Below, one piece after another: positions 11,171-22,143 of a stretch of 64,000 nucleotides of DNA. Each line of letters begins with the position of its first letter. Position 1 is the first letter of the stretch. This DNA comes from Poa pratensis (lineage: Eukaryota; Streptophyta; Magnoliopsida; Poales; Poaceae), in the NCBI GenBank assembly GCA_947311845.1, contig CAMZMU010000080.1:23053536-23117535 (forward strand), in the 5' to 3' direction. Under the pieces are notes generated by a model that worked only from the letters and a program-made list of their open reading frames with translations, was not told the origin of the DNA and did not search any database. Position numbers and translations under genes: made by a program.

Positions 11171-11518
11171 TCTTGATCCCAATGGGGTAAAGTTCGCATT
11201 GGCCCTTCAATTTCGATATAATTTTTTTCCAAGCAATAACTTTCGAAGAGACGTCTATAGAGATAAAAACATGCATTCTTTTTTTGTGTGGTGCACAAGG
11301 TTGTAAGCTGTTTTAGCTTCTAGTTTGGTGCGTTGGGTGCATATTTTACCGCTGAAGATAATCGTCGTATATCTTAGTACGCAGACGTGAGGACTCATTT
11401 TTCTCCGGTTAGTTTTTTTTTTTTAGCGAAACATGGCAGGAGCTCTGCCTATTCATTTATAGAAGAAGAGAGAACGAAGGTCATTACAAACCCACGCGAC
11501 AGAAGATCCGCATGCGGA

Positions 11519-14500
11519 TTACTCCCCAAGGTGTACAACACTTGTTGACCCCGAAGGGTACAACACACCTAACGCCTGACGAAGCTCCTCGTAAGCAAGG
11601 AAGGCCACCTCCAGATAGGTTTGGCGCTTGGCATCGAAAATGCGCTTGTTCCTCTCCTTCCAAACATTCCACATGATATAGATGATTCTCGCACTTATAA
11701 CACGAGCCCTAGCAGAGGTGGTGCTCGAAATGATCTTGCACCACGCTGAGTCAACGGAGTCATGAGTCCCAGAGAAAGGTCCGAGCTTGCCCGCGGACCA
11801 CGCATCGATGGTGTTCCACACTGCCACCGTGAACGGGCACTCCATACACAGGTGGGTGGCAGTCTCCGGATGAGCGAGACAGAGCTGGCAAGTGGGATCA
11901 TGGGGCCAACCCTTGGTGGCAAGCAGGTTAGCCGTGAGGATACGCTTGTGAAGGACCAGCCAGGCGAAGAACTTGGCCTTGGGCTCCGCAAAAGCCCTCC
12001 AGACTTTAGAGGGCTCAAACCTATGGAAGGAGCCTTCGAACTGAACAGCGTAGGCCGAGGCCGCGGAGTAGCAGCCATCTTCCGTCCAAAGCCACCTAAT
12101 GGTATCGACCTGATCCTCCAGGAGGTGCGTATCCTGAATGATGGTGGCAAGGTCCAAAAACTCAACAAACTGCGTGAGGTTGGAAAGGCGTGCGACCGAC
12201 TGGATCCAGGTGTCATTATGAAGCTCAGCACAGACAGTTCTGTTCTTCCTAGTGGCGATCTTGTAGAGGTTAGGGGCCCTGATGGAGAGAGGTCCACCCG
12301 ACGACCAGGAATCGTGCCAGAAAAGGGCGGTTTTACCGTTACCCAGGGTGATCTTTGTAGACGTCCGGAAAAGGTTCATATCCGAGGCATCACAAGGAAG
12401 AGGGGATCCCACCCAGGGCCGATCAGGCTCAGTCCATTGTAACCAGGGCCAACGAAGACGCAACGCCCTGCTGAATCTATTGAGGTCCGCAATCCCCAGC
12501 CCGCCCAGAGATTTTGGCCTACACACCGTCTTCCAGTTCACAAGAGAGTGGCCACCGCTGACAGCCTCCTGATCATCGCCGTGCCAAATAAACCGACGAG
12601 AGGTGCGGTCGAACAACCGCTGAGCCCATTTCGGCATCGGTAGCACCATGAGGTGGAAGGTAATAATGGAAGTTAGGACCGACTTGGCCAACGTCACCCT
12701 TGCAATGCGAGTCATGTTTTTTCCCATCCAACCTGGGAGGCGGGCACAGGTCTTGTCGATGAGGTACTGGAGATGAACCCGACGGAGGCGCTTATAGTGA
12801 AGAGGGAGGCCCAGGTAACGACCTGGGAACTCCATGATCTTGGCCGGGAAGGACGCCAGGATGGTGTGCAGGTCTATGTTGTTGCAGCGGATAGGAAAAA
12901 CTTCCGACTTGGTCTTATTGGTGATAAGACCACTAGCATTGCCGAAAACACCAAGGATGTCGGAGATGGCACGAAGCTCCTCAAAAGAAGGGTTAGCAAA
13001 GATGCCAGCGTCATCGGCGTACAGGGAAACCCTGAATCTGGCCGCACGTGCAGGAATAGGCTGGAGGATGCCTTGCGAAGCAGCCAACTCGATGATGCGT
13101 TGAAGAGGGTCGATGGAGAGGATGAAGAGCATAGGAGACAGCGGGTCGCCCTGCCGCAGTCCCCTAGCATGGCGGAAAGGCCGCCCCGGAGTACCATTTA
13201 AAAGGACCCTAGATGAGGCGGAAGCGAATAAATGGCACACCCAATTGCGCCACCTCGGCCCAAAGCCGAGCTTCTCCAGCACTTCCAGCATATAAGCCCA
13301 GTTGACCGAATCAAAAGCCTTGGAGATGTCAAGTTTGAGAAAAAGGCCGGGGGAGTTGGATCTATGAAGCTCCTTGATGACATTTTGGACTTGAAGAAAA
13401 TTGTCGTGGATGCACCGCTTCTTAACAAAAGCACTCTGGACAGAGGACACAAGTGTGGGAAGCAGAGGCGCCAGGCGGTTTGCCAACAACTTCGAGAAGA
13501 TCTTCGAGATGCTATGGATGAGGCTAATAGGACGGAAGTCCCCCACAGCGGTTGCATCAACCTTCTTCGGGAGGAGGATAATGTTCGCCGAGTTCACAAG
13601 ACCAGCACATCCCCCACTATGGCTGGCGAGGTGACGGATGGCAGAGCAGATATCCTCCCGAATAGTATCCCAACAGGCCTTGAAGAAGGCGCCAATGAAC
13701 CCATCCGGTCCTGGAGCCTTGACCGAAGGAAGAGAAAGGACAGCCTTTTTTATCTCGGCATCATCAAAAGGGGCCTCAAGAGCGGAGAGGTCGCGGGGGA
13801 GATAACCAAGGGTCTCCCAGTTAAGAACCGTGCTGCGGTTAGAAGGAGTGCCGAGGTGATCAAGGAAGTGCTTATGTAACTCAGCTTCTTTGTCCTCGCG
13901 GGAGATGGCGAAACCGGAGGCGGTACGCAGGGAGTGGATGAAGGTCTTACGCCGCCTGCCGTTAACCCTCTGATGGAAAAGCTTGGTATTGGCATCACCA
14001 ACCCGTATCCAAGTAAGCCGGGATTTCTGGCGAATCTGGATCTTCTGGATGGACAGGAGCCCTAGGTAGCGGGCTTTAAGGGTTCTCCTGAGATTACGCT
14101 CATCAGCAGACAGACCTCTAGTTTCCTGTGCGATATCTAGACGCCCGATAATCTCTTTAGCGACCCCAACCTGCATACGGATGTTGCCGATGGAGGCACG
14201 GTGCCACTTCTTGAGAGCCCTGGCAGTACGATTGAGCTTGATATGGACTCGACGAATAGGATCGGACGCCGAAACGTGCTTAGACCAAGCCTCAAACACC
14301 GTCTCGTGGAAACCTGGCATTTTTAGCCAAAACTGCTCAAACTTGAAGGAAGGCTTTCTTTTCACATCAGAGGCACCCTGTAGGAGGAGGGGGCTGTGAT
14401 CCGAGCAGGTGGAGGGAAGAGCCTGAAGGTGAACATCCGGGAACAGCATGTCCCAATCATCAGAGACAAAAACATGATCTATCTTGGACATAGTAGGGGT

Positions 14501-14806
14501 GGCCTGATCATTTGTCCAAGTGAATCTGCGCCCCGAAAGCTCAATCTCACGAAGTTGAAGCACATTAAGCGCCGTTGTGAACTTGCCGATCATACGACGG
14601 TTGATGTTGGAGTTGCTTTTATCGGCAGCCTTTGTGATGAGATTAAAATCCCCCACCAAAGCCCATTCGGTACGCAAGGATGGGCCCAGAAGCTTAAGCT
14701 CGTCGATGAAAGCGATCTTCTCCGCATCATCCTGGGCCCGTACACCACAGAAAGGGACCATTCAACCCGCTCGTTCATCATCATAATCGTAGCGGACACA
14801 GTGTGA
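11519..14806 (-). CDS. LINE ORF2, C-terminal part: endonuclease end, reverse transcriptase, zinc-knuckle region
   Basis: A 1080-codon open frame (14761-11519) is preceded by an out-of-frame piece (to about 14806) that carries WSLSVVYGP of the endonuclease domain. In order it holds the late endonuclease motifs (LVGDFNLI, RRFTWTND, a CSDHSPLLL segment), the reverse transcriptase core (LKLDISKAFDSVNW, GLRQGDPLSPMLFIL, the catalytic YADD in SLYADDAGIF), and a C-terminal zf-RVT-like domain (WLVLHKRILTANLLATKGW, then CQLCLAHPETATHLCMEC). No stop interrupts 3.2 kb, so the copy is young. It cannot work alone because the endonuclease start lies on the opposite strand after the inversion. Confidence 0.9.
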
Positions 14807-14813
14807 GGAGGCC

Positions 14814-15677
14814 GTGGAGCTACGCAACCTCATCGCACAGTCGGCCGCCGCCGATAATGAAGCCTGGGACGACATGGAGGGCGTCACTCTTGACCTCGCG
14901 CCTCCGCAGCTCACGTCGGCGCTGCCCTCTTCACCGGTGTGCCGCGCCCGCTCCAGGTCTCCCGTGCCTGTCCGGGTGTCGACACCGCGGCGTTCCACGC
15001 CCACGTCTCCAAGGGACACGCCCCTGCGTCCGCCTTCGTCGCCTACCCTGAGGACCTCGGTTGCCCGTGCATCGCCATCGGCCCTCGACGCCCTGAACGT
15101 GCCGCCGTCTCCTGTCACGCCCAGCCACTCCCCACAGCTCGCCCCAGAGCTCCAGCTCGTCTGTTTCGTGCCTCCTGTGCAGATCACCCAGCCGGATGAG
15201 GCGCCGCCATCTTCCAAGGGAACCTTGGAGAGGTTCCTTGCTGAGGTCTCCATGCCAGCGCCACCTCCCCTGCTCGAGCTTGTGGCCGCTCCGGTTTCTC
15301 CCAAGGCTGCGCGTTCCTCGCCCATCTTCTCCCTCGCCAATCCTCGGCAGAGTGCTAGAATCGCAAAGAAAAAGGCTCGAAGGTTGGCCGTTGATGCTGA
15401 GCCTGTGCGCAAGACCGTTTCCAAGAAGAAAGCAAGGACGGCGGACGCCACTGTCATGGCTGTGCGTGAGCTGCTCGCCAAGATCTGCGGCCTCATGGAC
15501 AAGGACGACACCTTTGATGACAAGACCCAGGCCGCCTACCTGGACATGTTCGCGGGTCCGCTTGCCGCGCCGGTGATCGCGGCGATCGAAAAGCTTGTCA
15601 AGAACATCCAGAAGGTGAAGAAAGCTAGCCTCAAGAAGACCCCTGCTACTGTGTCTACCCCAGTTGCAAATGTGTAG
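14814..15677 (+). CDS. LINE ORF1, C-terminal part
   Basis: A 287-codon open frame begins inside the element and ends at 15675-15677. It is proline-rich at first (many SP and TP pairs) and then basic, with RQSARIAKKKARRLA and KKKARTADATVM, and finishes with a helical region (LDMFAGPLAAPVIAAIEKLV). This composition is common for the RNA-binding ORF1 of plant L1 elements. Its true N-terminus lies beyond the 5' truncation or inversion point, so the first ATG is not claimed as the natural start. Confidence 0.7.
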   Translation: MELRNLIAQSAAADNEAWDDMEGVTLDLAPPQLTSALPSSPVCRARSRSPVPVRVSTPRRSTPTSPRDTPLRPPSSPTLRTSVARASPSALDALNVPPSPVTPSHSPQLAPELQLVCFVPPVQITQPDEAPPSSKGTLERFLAEVSMPAPPPLLELVAAPVSPKAARSSPIFSLANPRQSARIAKKKARRLAVDAEPVRKTVSKKKARTADATVMAVRELLAKICGLMDKDDTFDDKTQAAYLDMFAGPLAAPVIAAIEKLVKNIQKVKKASLKKTPATVSTPVANV

Positions 15678-15904
15678 ACGCGAGTTGAGCACTGACCAGA
15701 CCCAGGTGTTTTGCACCAGGCCGATGTTGCTCATGTCTTTGTCCTGGGTCGCCTGCGTGCCTCCCGTAGTGTGTGTCTGCTACTGTGTCCGGCCGTCGCG
15801 CCGCCAACTGCCTGTCTCTTCCTGGTTGCGGTTCAGTATCAACATCAACGCTAGTTGCAGTTCTGTCAATTTTTGTTTTCCTGAGTTCAAACCCTGGTTT
15901 CCAT

Positions 15905-16153
15905 ATGGCGCAACATGATGTCAGACTTCTATGCCTCAACGCCCGTGGCATGAACTCCATTGCCCATTGTGATGCCATCTGTGACTCTGTCCGCGACGCC
16001 CACGCCATCATCGTTTGTATCCAAGAGAGCAAGTTGGCGGTCGTCGACGACGCAATTATTGCACGCGCCCTCGGCACTCAGTTTGTCGCAAATTACGCCG
16101 TCCTTCCTGCCATCGGCACTCGGGGAGGCATAATTCTCGCGGTTTCGGACGCC
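15905..16153 (+). CDS. LINE ORF2, N-terminal endonuclease start (inverted segment)
   Basis: From the ATG at 15905 the frame reads MAQHDVRLLCLNARGMNS, then AIIVCIQESKL and GTRGGIILAV. These are the first motifs of an AP-type (exo/endo/phosphatase) endonuclease, with N in LNARG and E in QESK as active-site residues. It stops being LINE sequence at 16153, where the target repeat begins. The missing remainder is found on the opposite strand from about 14806. Confidence 0.85.
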
Positions 16154-16205
16154 TTTCTCCGGTTAGTCAAGGCTGGTGCTAGGGCCAACTTAGCCATGCG
16201 GAAGG

Positions 16206-16275
16206 GATTAGCTGACCGATGACCCAACAAGACGACGACGACGACCTGATAAACCAACTGGGTCTCCGCTTCTCC
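16206..16275 (-). promoter_or_regulatory. Conserved distal upstream block of copy B
   Basis: A block with GACCCAACAAGACGACGACG, then CTGATAAACCAAC and GGGTCTCCGC, recurs upstream of C (27662-27732) and D (29638-29727). It shows that the duplicated unit reached this far. In B it is now some 6 kb from the gene because of the LINE and hAT insertions. Regulatory function is inferred only from conservation. Confidence 0.5.
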
Positions 16276-16299
16276 AGCCACACATGGAAAGCTATAGCT

Positions 16300-17890
16300 A
16301 GTGCGCCACTTGCCTTGAGTTGTCACGCATGAGTCCATTCTTATTATCCTCCGTCTTTGATATATATTTGTTCGTTGTGAATGGTTATACAGGAAACTTG
16401 GTTTATAATTTTTGATCACTACTGGATTCATACATTGTTTGTTCAGAAATATACTACCGATGTAGTTGTTTTTTGCGAGTAGTTGTTTTTTTTTTCTTTA
16501 GTGAAAGAACTTGAGAACTTGCATCTCGCAAGGAGCAAGAGAATGCATGTATTGAGAAATTATTTTCCTTAGAACATTTTTTTTTGCTATATTGCTTCAG
16601 TAAAGAATGCACAGTCGTTGATCCAAATAAACCGAAATGAAAACCGACAACAAACATATCTAATAAATTTCAAAGTTGCACTAAATTTGTTTAAATTCAC
16701 CATCTTTAAATTTGTCGCTCACATCTTGATTTTGTCCATGCTTTAAGTATTGACGGAACTACAGAAGACCACACCTACACAATGTGGACTAACTTCATAA
16801 CTTGTGAAGAACCACATGAGTCACTTAGCAGAAGTTGAGAATCTAATGTCACTGAACACACATTATAGACAAACTGTTGCTTCAGAGCTGAACCGGCACC
16901 GGGCCAGATAGATTCCCACCACGCTACCTTCTTTTAGACCTGTTGGGATGATGAGAAAGATCAAATCACAAACGTATGAATAGTGGGAATAAGCTCATAG
17001 AATTGGTCAGGATGGCATGAGCAACTTAGGTCTTATGCAGATAATTATATATACGACATGGATAATTAACGCTACAAGATGTCCATGTTTGCATGGATAC
17101 ATGTTCGTTGCTTCTATCTTGATCCAGGTATGCTGGCATATTTTGAAAGAATGAACGTGGGAGTGTTCAAACACGTCGAGGTAACCCTAGACTTCCTCGT
17201 CTTAAGAATAAAGAAAGACGCGGTACCTTGGCTTCCCACGGAGGTGAAACATTTGTGTAATTTGATGTCGCGAGAGAGTAGTACCTTATTTTTATCCTCA
17301 ATGCATCTTGTTGTGATCTACAGGTTGCTTTCGTTTAAGCAATTGTTGTGGTTCTATTGTTATACTATCTTCTTAATTAATGAAATGGCTAAGCTTTTGT
17401 CGGTTTCAACAAGAAATGTCCTTTAAAAAGATGTGTGTGCATGTTCTCGTGTGGGTTATGTTCCAGATTTCTTTTTCTTTCTTTTCAGATCTATTCTCAT
17501 TGTCATCTTTACATAAAGTTGGGATTTTTGTTTCGATATTTTGGTACTTTCAGATTTTTTTTTGGCTTTATATATCCAAATTTAATGTTTTCTTGAGTGG
17601 CTGGGAGCCCGGGACATAACTCCGTTGCTACGAAATGATGGCAGGGGGGAGATTCACCCGATAGGGAGGAATGGTCAGAGGTTCAGAGCAGTGTGGCCAG
17701 CTTCGATCGGCGAAATCATCTTTTACTCTGGAGTACATGTTAACCACCGCAACCACACAAGAGATCGATCACCTCACGGGAAGAGCCTTGCAGCTAGACT
17801 GAATCTAAGAGGAAGCAAGGCTTAAATCATAGAGTACGCTCACTCATCACTGGCTCACTGTCCGTCTTTATTAGTTCTGAACCGAACTGT
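16300..17890. other. Intergenic stretch without a recognisable gene
   Basis: AT-rich sequence with only short open frames (the longest, 17079-17426, encodes 115 residues with no motif I know). No LTR, TIR or target duplication was found. Confidence 0.5.
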
Positions 17891-18091
17891 CATGTTCACA
17901 CAACCATATTCATATTAGGGCCGGCCATCCAGTTTTATTCGAAATATTGAAATGTAAGTGCACGAGACGATATTATATTACTATCGATTAAGTACAGGTA
18001 GGTCCGTAGGTGGTAGTAACTTGCACTGTTGGGGGAGACATTCATCAAGGCCGGCCAATCGCTCCGCTGCTCGGAGAGGGGTCTGCTGATC

Positions 18092-20805
18092 CTAGGGCTG
18101 ATTCGGTGGGCATTTGTACTCTGGGCGACACCCATGCCCGGTGTAGGGATTACCAGGCGATCGGCCGCAGCTCTGTCCGGGGGCGCACACAGGATGGTTA
18201 GGGTCAAAAGGACCGTAGCCAATCGATCCTGCAGAAAAAACGTAAGCGATAGCAGAGCACCCATGGTCAATTACTTAGTTCTGAGAATTTCAGAAAGTAG
18301 AATAAAGAATCGTCTATGTTTCAAGATGATGAAGCATGCGACGACGGCTATGAGGATGAAGATGATGGAATGAAAAGCACTATGTTAGAGTATACGTGTA
18401 CGACCGTTATGGTAGAATAGGATAGTTAGAATCTATTTCCATCTATTGCCTAACTTGTCTTGTACTTCAAGTCGTCCCTTGTACGCCTATATATACTCGC
18501 CCATGAGGCTCAATAATACATCCAACATATTTCGCCAATCTCATAATTCTACATGGTATCAGAGCGGCACGATCTGACCTAGCCGCCGCCGCCGCGCTTC
18601 CGCACAGCGCCGCCCCTGGGGAGGTCGATCTCCATGATCTCCGCCGGGGGCCGCGCCGCCCGTACCTAGGGTTCGTCCGCCGATCGGTTGATCGGCTGCC
18701 CTAGCGTCTTTTTTTTCGATCTTTAGATCGGTTTTCTTTTCTCCGCCGGTCACTCGATCGGCGTTTTCTTTTTTGGTTTGCCGATCATCGATCGGATTGC
18801 GTCGCCCACCGCCCGTCGTCCTCGCGTCTCTACTCCGACAACGGCATCGACCTGCACCGGCCCGCTCCTCGACAGCCGGCTACCGCGGGCGACTCGCCGG
18901 CGCCGACTTCGCACCGGCCGGCTCCTTCCAGCCGGCTACCGCGGCCGACTCGCCGGCGCCGACTTCGCACCGACCAGCTCGTCTTCACCGACCGCGCAGC
19001 AAGGCCGGCGCGCCGTCCAAGGGACGCCTCGACGCGTCACCGCCGGCTTCTCTCGCTTGCAAGGTCTCCATCGCCGGTTCGTTTCGCCATCATCGACCGG
19101 GACTTCACCGACAAATTCGCCATCGACTCCGATCTGCGCGTCGTCGTCGCCGCCATGGCGCGTACCGCGATGCGTCGGTCTGATAAACCAATCGCGCGCC
19201 TGCACCGCCAAGCACGTCCCCGAGCACGCGCCTACACCGATCGAGCTACAGGCTGCCGCCGCGTCGCCCCTTCGGGCCGCCGCGCCGCCGCCATTGGTCC
19301 ATGTTGCCGGCAGCCAACGCGCCTTTCCAGGCGTGTATGCCGCTGGTGACACCCGCCGTCGCCCCGACCCGCGCACTGCTGCTGCGTCGCCCCTTCGGGC
19401 TGTAGCGCCGCGGCACGCGGTCCTCTTCGCCGTCCCTGCGCGTCGACTTCTATGTGGTATGCGCCGCGCCGACTCCCTCGGCGTGGGAACGCCACCGTCC
19501 GCGCATGGTCTTCGTCAAGCCGCCGGGTTCTTTCTCGCCTACTTCGAGTAACGCCGCCGCCATCTACAGGTAACCTGCATGGCCACCTCAGGCCGTCGCA
19601 GGTCCCGCCGACCACCCCTTGTCCAGGCGTCCAGCATGGCCACCCCCGGCCGCCGCTGCCTTCGCCGCCTTCTACATCTTCGTCCACCACGACCACGTTG
19701 CCAGCATCATCATCCTCGTCCCCGACTACGTCTACTCCGACAACCGCGGACGACATCGGCACCTTCTACCCCCGCTGATTGGCGCCGCAATCGTCGTCGA
19801 GTCCTCCTCTGCTGGCCCCTCCGACGCTGCGTATGGTTCACGGTGGTCCCTGCCCCCGCATGCACGGTACTGGCAACACCGGTGCGTGCCTTCGTCCCCG
19901 ACGTGTCCCCGGGTCTGGCAAGCCCGGGTCGGTACCTCGTCTACATCGGCCTCGACAATGTCTTCGGCATCGACTTCCTCCTCTACGACTGCCTCGACCA
20001 CGTCACCGATTTCTTCTATGCGTACTCGGTTCTGGCAAAACCGGAGTATGCCTTCGTCCCTGACGTGCGTCTTGTTCCGGTAAAACAATGGCCGCACCTC
20101 ATCCTCGACGGCTCATACTGCATCATCCCCGGCATCGGCATCCTCGACGACTGCCTCGATGCGTCCCCGTCACTCTCCTCGCGTACTATGCGCAAGCGGA
20201 TTCTTCTGCGTCTACCTCGACACCGGCAAACCCGACCACGACATCGACCTCTCGCATGGCTACCACGACCAAGGCTGCACCGCGTAACGCTCTCAGCTCC
20301 CTCGACATCGGCAACAAGGGCTATCACCTCGCTTGAGCTCCTCATCAACTTCCTCTACAGTACAAGCATCGGCGCCGCGACACCGTCCACGACGTTCCCG
20401 CTCGTACTGCGGGGGATGTCAGCCCACTGGATTCTACTTCGGTTTCTCTCCAGTCTGACCGTCCGCGACGTTCCAGTTGTTCACGACGCTACCGCTACGA
20501 CTGCGGGGGGATGTTAGAGTATACGTGTACGACCGTTATGGTAGAATAGGATAGTTAGAATCTATTTCCATCTATTGCCTAACTTGTCTTGTACTCCAAG
20601 TCGGTCCCTTGTACGCCTATATATACTCGCCCATGAGGCTCAATAATACATCCAACATATTCCGCCAATCTCATAATTCTACACACTAACCACCCAAGTC
20701 ACGAGCTCCGTCGCAGACGGAACCGCTCATGATCACAGCGGAGATGACGAACAGGGCGATCTGGAGGAGCACTAGGAAACGCGCGGCTCTGACCAAGGAC
20801 CCCAT
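18092..20805 (-). CDS. Small secreted RALF-like peptide, copy C; LTR retrotransposon in its intron
   Basis: Exon 1 is 20805-20691 and exon 2 is 18228-18092, encoding 83 residues. The signal peptide is MGSLVRAARFLVLLQIALFV followed by ISAVIMSG. The mature part reads GYGPFDPNHPVCAPGQSC and then GNPYTGHGCRPEYKC. Of the four copies this one best matches the RALF C-terminal pattern NPYxxGC-x5-C with an upstream cysteine pair, which in known RALFs forms two disulfides. The intron has grown to 2,462 bp because an LTR element inserted 7 bp past the splice donor; without it and its duplicated target the intron would be about 156 bp. Donor GT (20690-20689), acceptor and frame remain intact. TATA is at 20898-20905 and AATAAA at 17939-17934. 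Whether the enlarged intron is still spliced is unknown. Confidence 0.7.
18383..20683 (+). mobile_element. Non-autonomous Copia-like LTR element, 2.3 kb, in the intron of copy C
   Basis: LTRs are 18383-18553 and 20512-20683; they begin TGTTAGAGTATACG, end AATTCTACA, and differ at about three sites. A primer-binding site TGGTATCAGAGC (initiator-Met tRNA) follows the left LTR at once, and a purine tract CTGCGGGGGGA precedes the right one. The target duplication is CACTA (18378-18382 and 20684-20688). Each LTR has TATATATA (18488-18495 in the left). The 1.96-kb interior is very GC-rich and has open frames but no gag or pol motif, so it must move in trans. It is antisense to the host gene. Confidence 0.92.
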
Positions 20806-20897
20806 ATCCAAGCTCAGTTCAGTTTGGCTGGCTTGCTAACGCTCTGATGAGCTTCAGCTGTGTATGTCCTGCTGTAGTAGTGCTTGGTGAAGCCCCG

Positions 20898-20905
20898 TAT
20901 ATATA
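20898..20905 (-). promoter_or_regulatory. TATA box of copy C
   Basis: TATATATA on the minus strand, 93 bp upstream of the copy C ATG, in the same context (ACGGGGCTTC downstream) as the other copies. Confidence 0.6.
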
Positions 20906-21064
20906 GACAACGATCCCGATGGGGAAAAAAGATCATGCTGAAGTTTCAATTTCGACATAATTTTTTTTCCCAAGCTCAGCTCAGTGTGGTGCACAAGGGT
21001 GTAAGCTTTGGCAGCTTCGAGACTAGGTGCGTTGGTGCAAGATAATCATTTTTTGAAAGGTCAC

Positions 21065-21093
21065 GGGGGGGGGGGGGGGGGGGGGGGGGGGGG
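21065..21093 (+). repeat. G homopolymer, 29 bp
   Basis: Uninterrupted run of 29 G near the 3' end of the truncated LINE. Confidence 0.9.
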
Positions 21094-21686
21094 AAGGTTC
21101 CCCACCTGTATATTATTGAATCAGCAGCAAGTTACATAGAAACACGCGCGGCGTGAGGCGAGGAATTGACACCACAGTTCGGTGTTTTCCTTTTGAACCG
21201 GTTTCTTACACCGGTTAGCCCAAATCGTTACATCGGAAACAATGTTTGAGATTGTTACAACAGCAGTGTGGGTGGTACCTCTGAAGACTTTCGCATTTCT
21301 AGAGTCCCAAATTTTCCAAAGAATGACGAGGGCGGTGGAGGGCCAAACATCGGAAGGTAGTCCCTGTGGAGTGGCGGTAGTCCAAATGTCGGTGAAGGTG
21401 GCGAAGGATGGATTGATGCCCATCCTGTTCCAGACGGATCGGGCTTCCATGCAGGTGAAGAAGAGGTGGTCACGATCTTCAACTGGTAGGCTACATCACG
21501 GGCATGCAGCAGTGTCGATGATGTTCTTGTGGAACAGGTTCGCCCTAGTGTTGAGCCTGTCGAAGTGGAGCAGCCAGCCGAAAATCTTGACCTTCTGAGG
21601 AGTGAAGGAGTCCCATATGAAGGAGAGGTGGTCGTCGGCGAGCTGGGCAGCTAGGGCCGCATAGGCTCCCCATGAGGAGAAAGAGC

Positions 21687-21843
21687 TATTAGATGATGTA
21701 ATACTGTACGTATAAGGTACGGAGTAGTACTCCGACCCTATACGTACACAACCTGTATCATGCCACGATGAGGGCTCTTCTCATCTATATAACACGTAAC
21801 CGAACCCTCTAACGAGGGTATCGTTCCCCGCATAATCTCAACA
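21687..21843 (+). repeat. 5' LTR of the Copia element
   Basis: 157 bp, from TATTAGATGATG to AATCTCAACA, with TATATAA at 21786-21792 as the likely TATA box. It is one base different from the 3' LTR. Confidence 0.92.
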
Positions 21844-22143
21844 TGGTATCAGAGCGCTCCTCTCCGTGACCTAGCTGTCGAACGAGAAAACCATCGCCGC
21901 CACCGCCACAACCTACAACCTACATCCCAAATACTGCCGCCGCCGCCGCCCTGTAGCCGCCGCCACCCTACAACCTAAACAACCAGATATTGCAGCCGCC
22001 GCCGCTCTCTAGCCGCCGCCGCCTTACATCCTAAACAACCAGATATCGCCGCCGCCGCCGCTCTCTAGCCGCCGCCGCCGCCACATACAATACAAAAACC
22101 ACACCAAAACCTACAACAAAGCTACGACCAAAACCCTGCCACC

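Larger units (their letters stand above)
11414..16153 (-). mobile_element. L1-type LINE with inverted 5' half (twin-priming product)
   Basis: A 14-bp direct repeat (TTTCTCCGGTTAGT) at 11400-11413 and 16154-16167 bounds the insertion, with a T run (poly-A on the minus strand) at 11413-11424. The 3' part, ORF2 from the late endonuclease domain to its stop, reads on the minus strand from about 14806 to 11519. The 5' part, the ORF1 end plus the ORF2 endonuclease start, reads on the plus strand from about 14806 to 16153. One pair of target repeats around two head-to-head parts is the mark of a single insertion with internal inversion. The 5' end of ORF1 is missing. It splits the upstream region of copy B. 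Confidence 0.88.

Noticed and set aside
11762..13879. Several long plus-strand open frames opposite the LINE ORF2
   Set aside because: They are antisense shadows of the ORF2 frame; they lack any domain, while the minus strand shows ordered RT motifs.
17079..17426. A 115-codon plus-strand frame as a gene
   Set aside because: No recognisable motif, no homologous copy in the window, and AT-rich intergenic composition; not supportable.
18778..20517. Long GC-rich open frames inside the LTR element in copy C's intron
   Set aside because: They overlap in several frames and have no gag or pol motif; openness is explained by high GC content.
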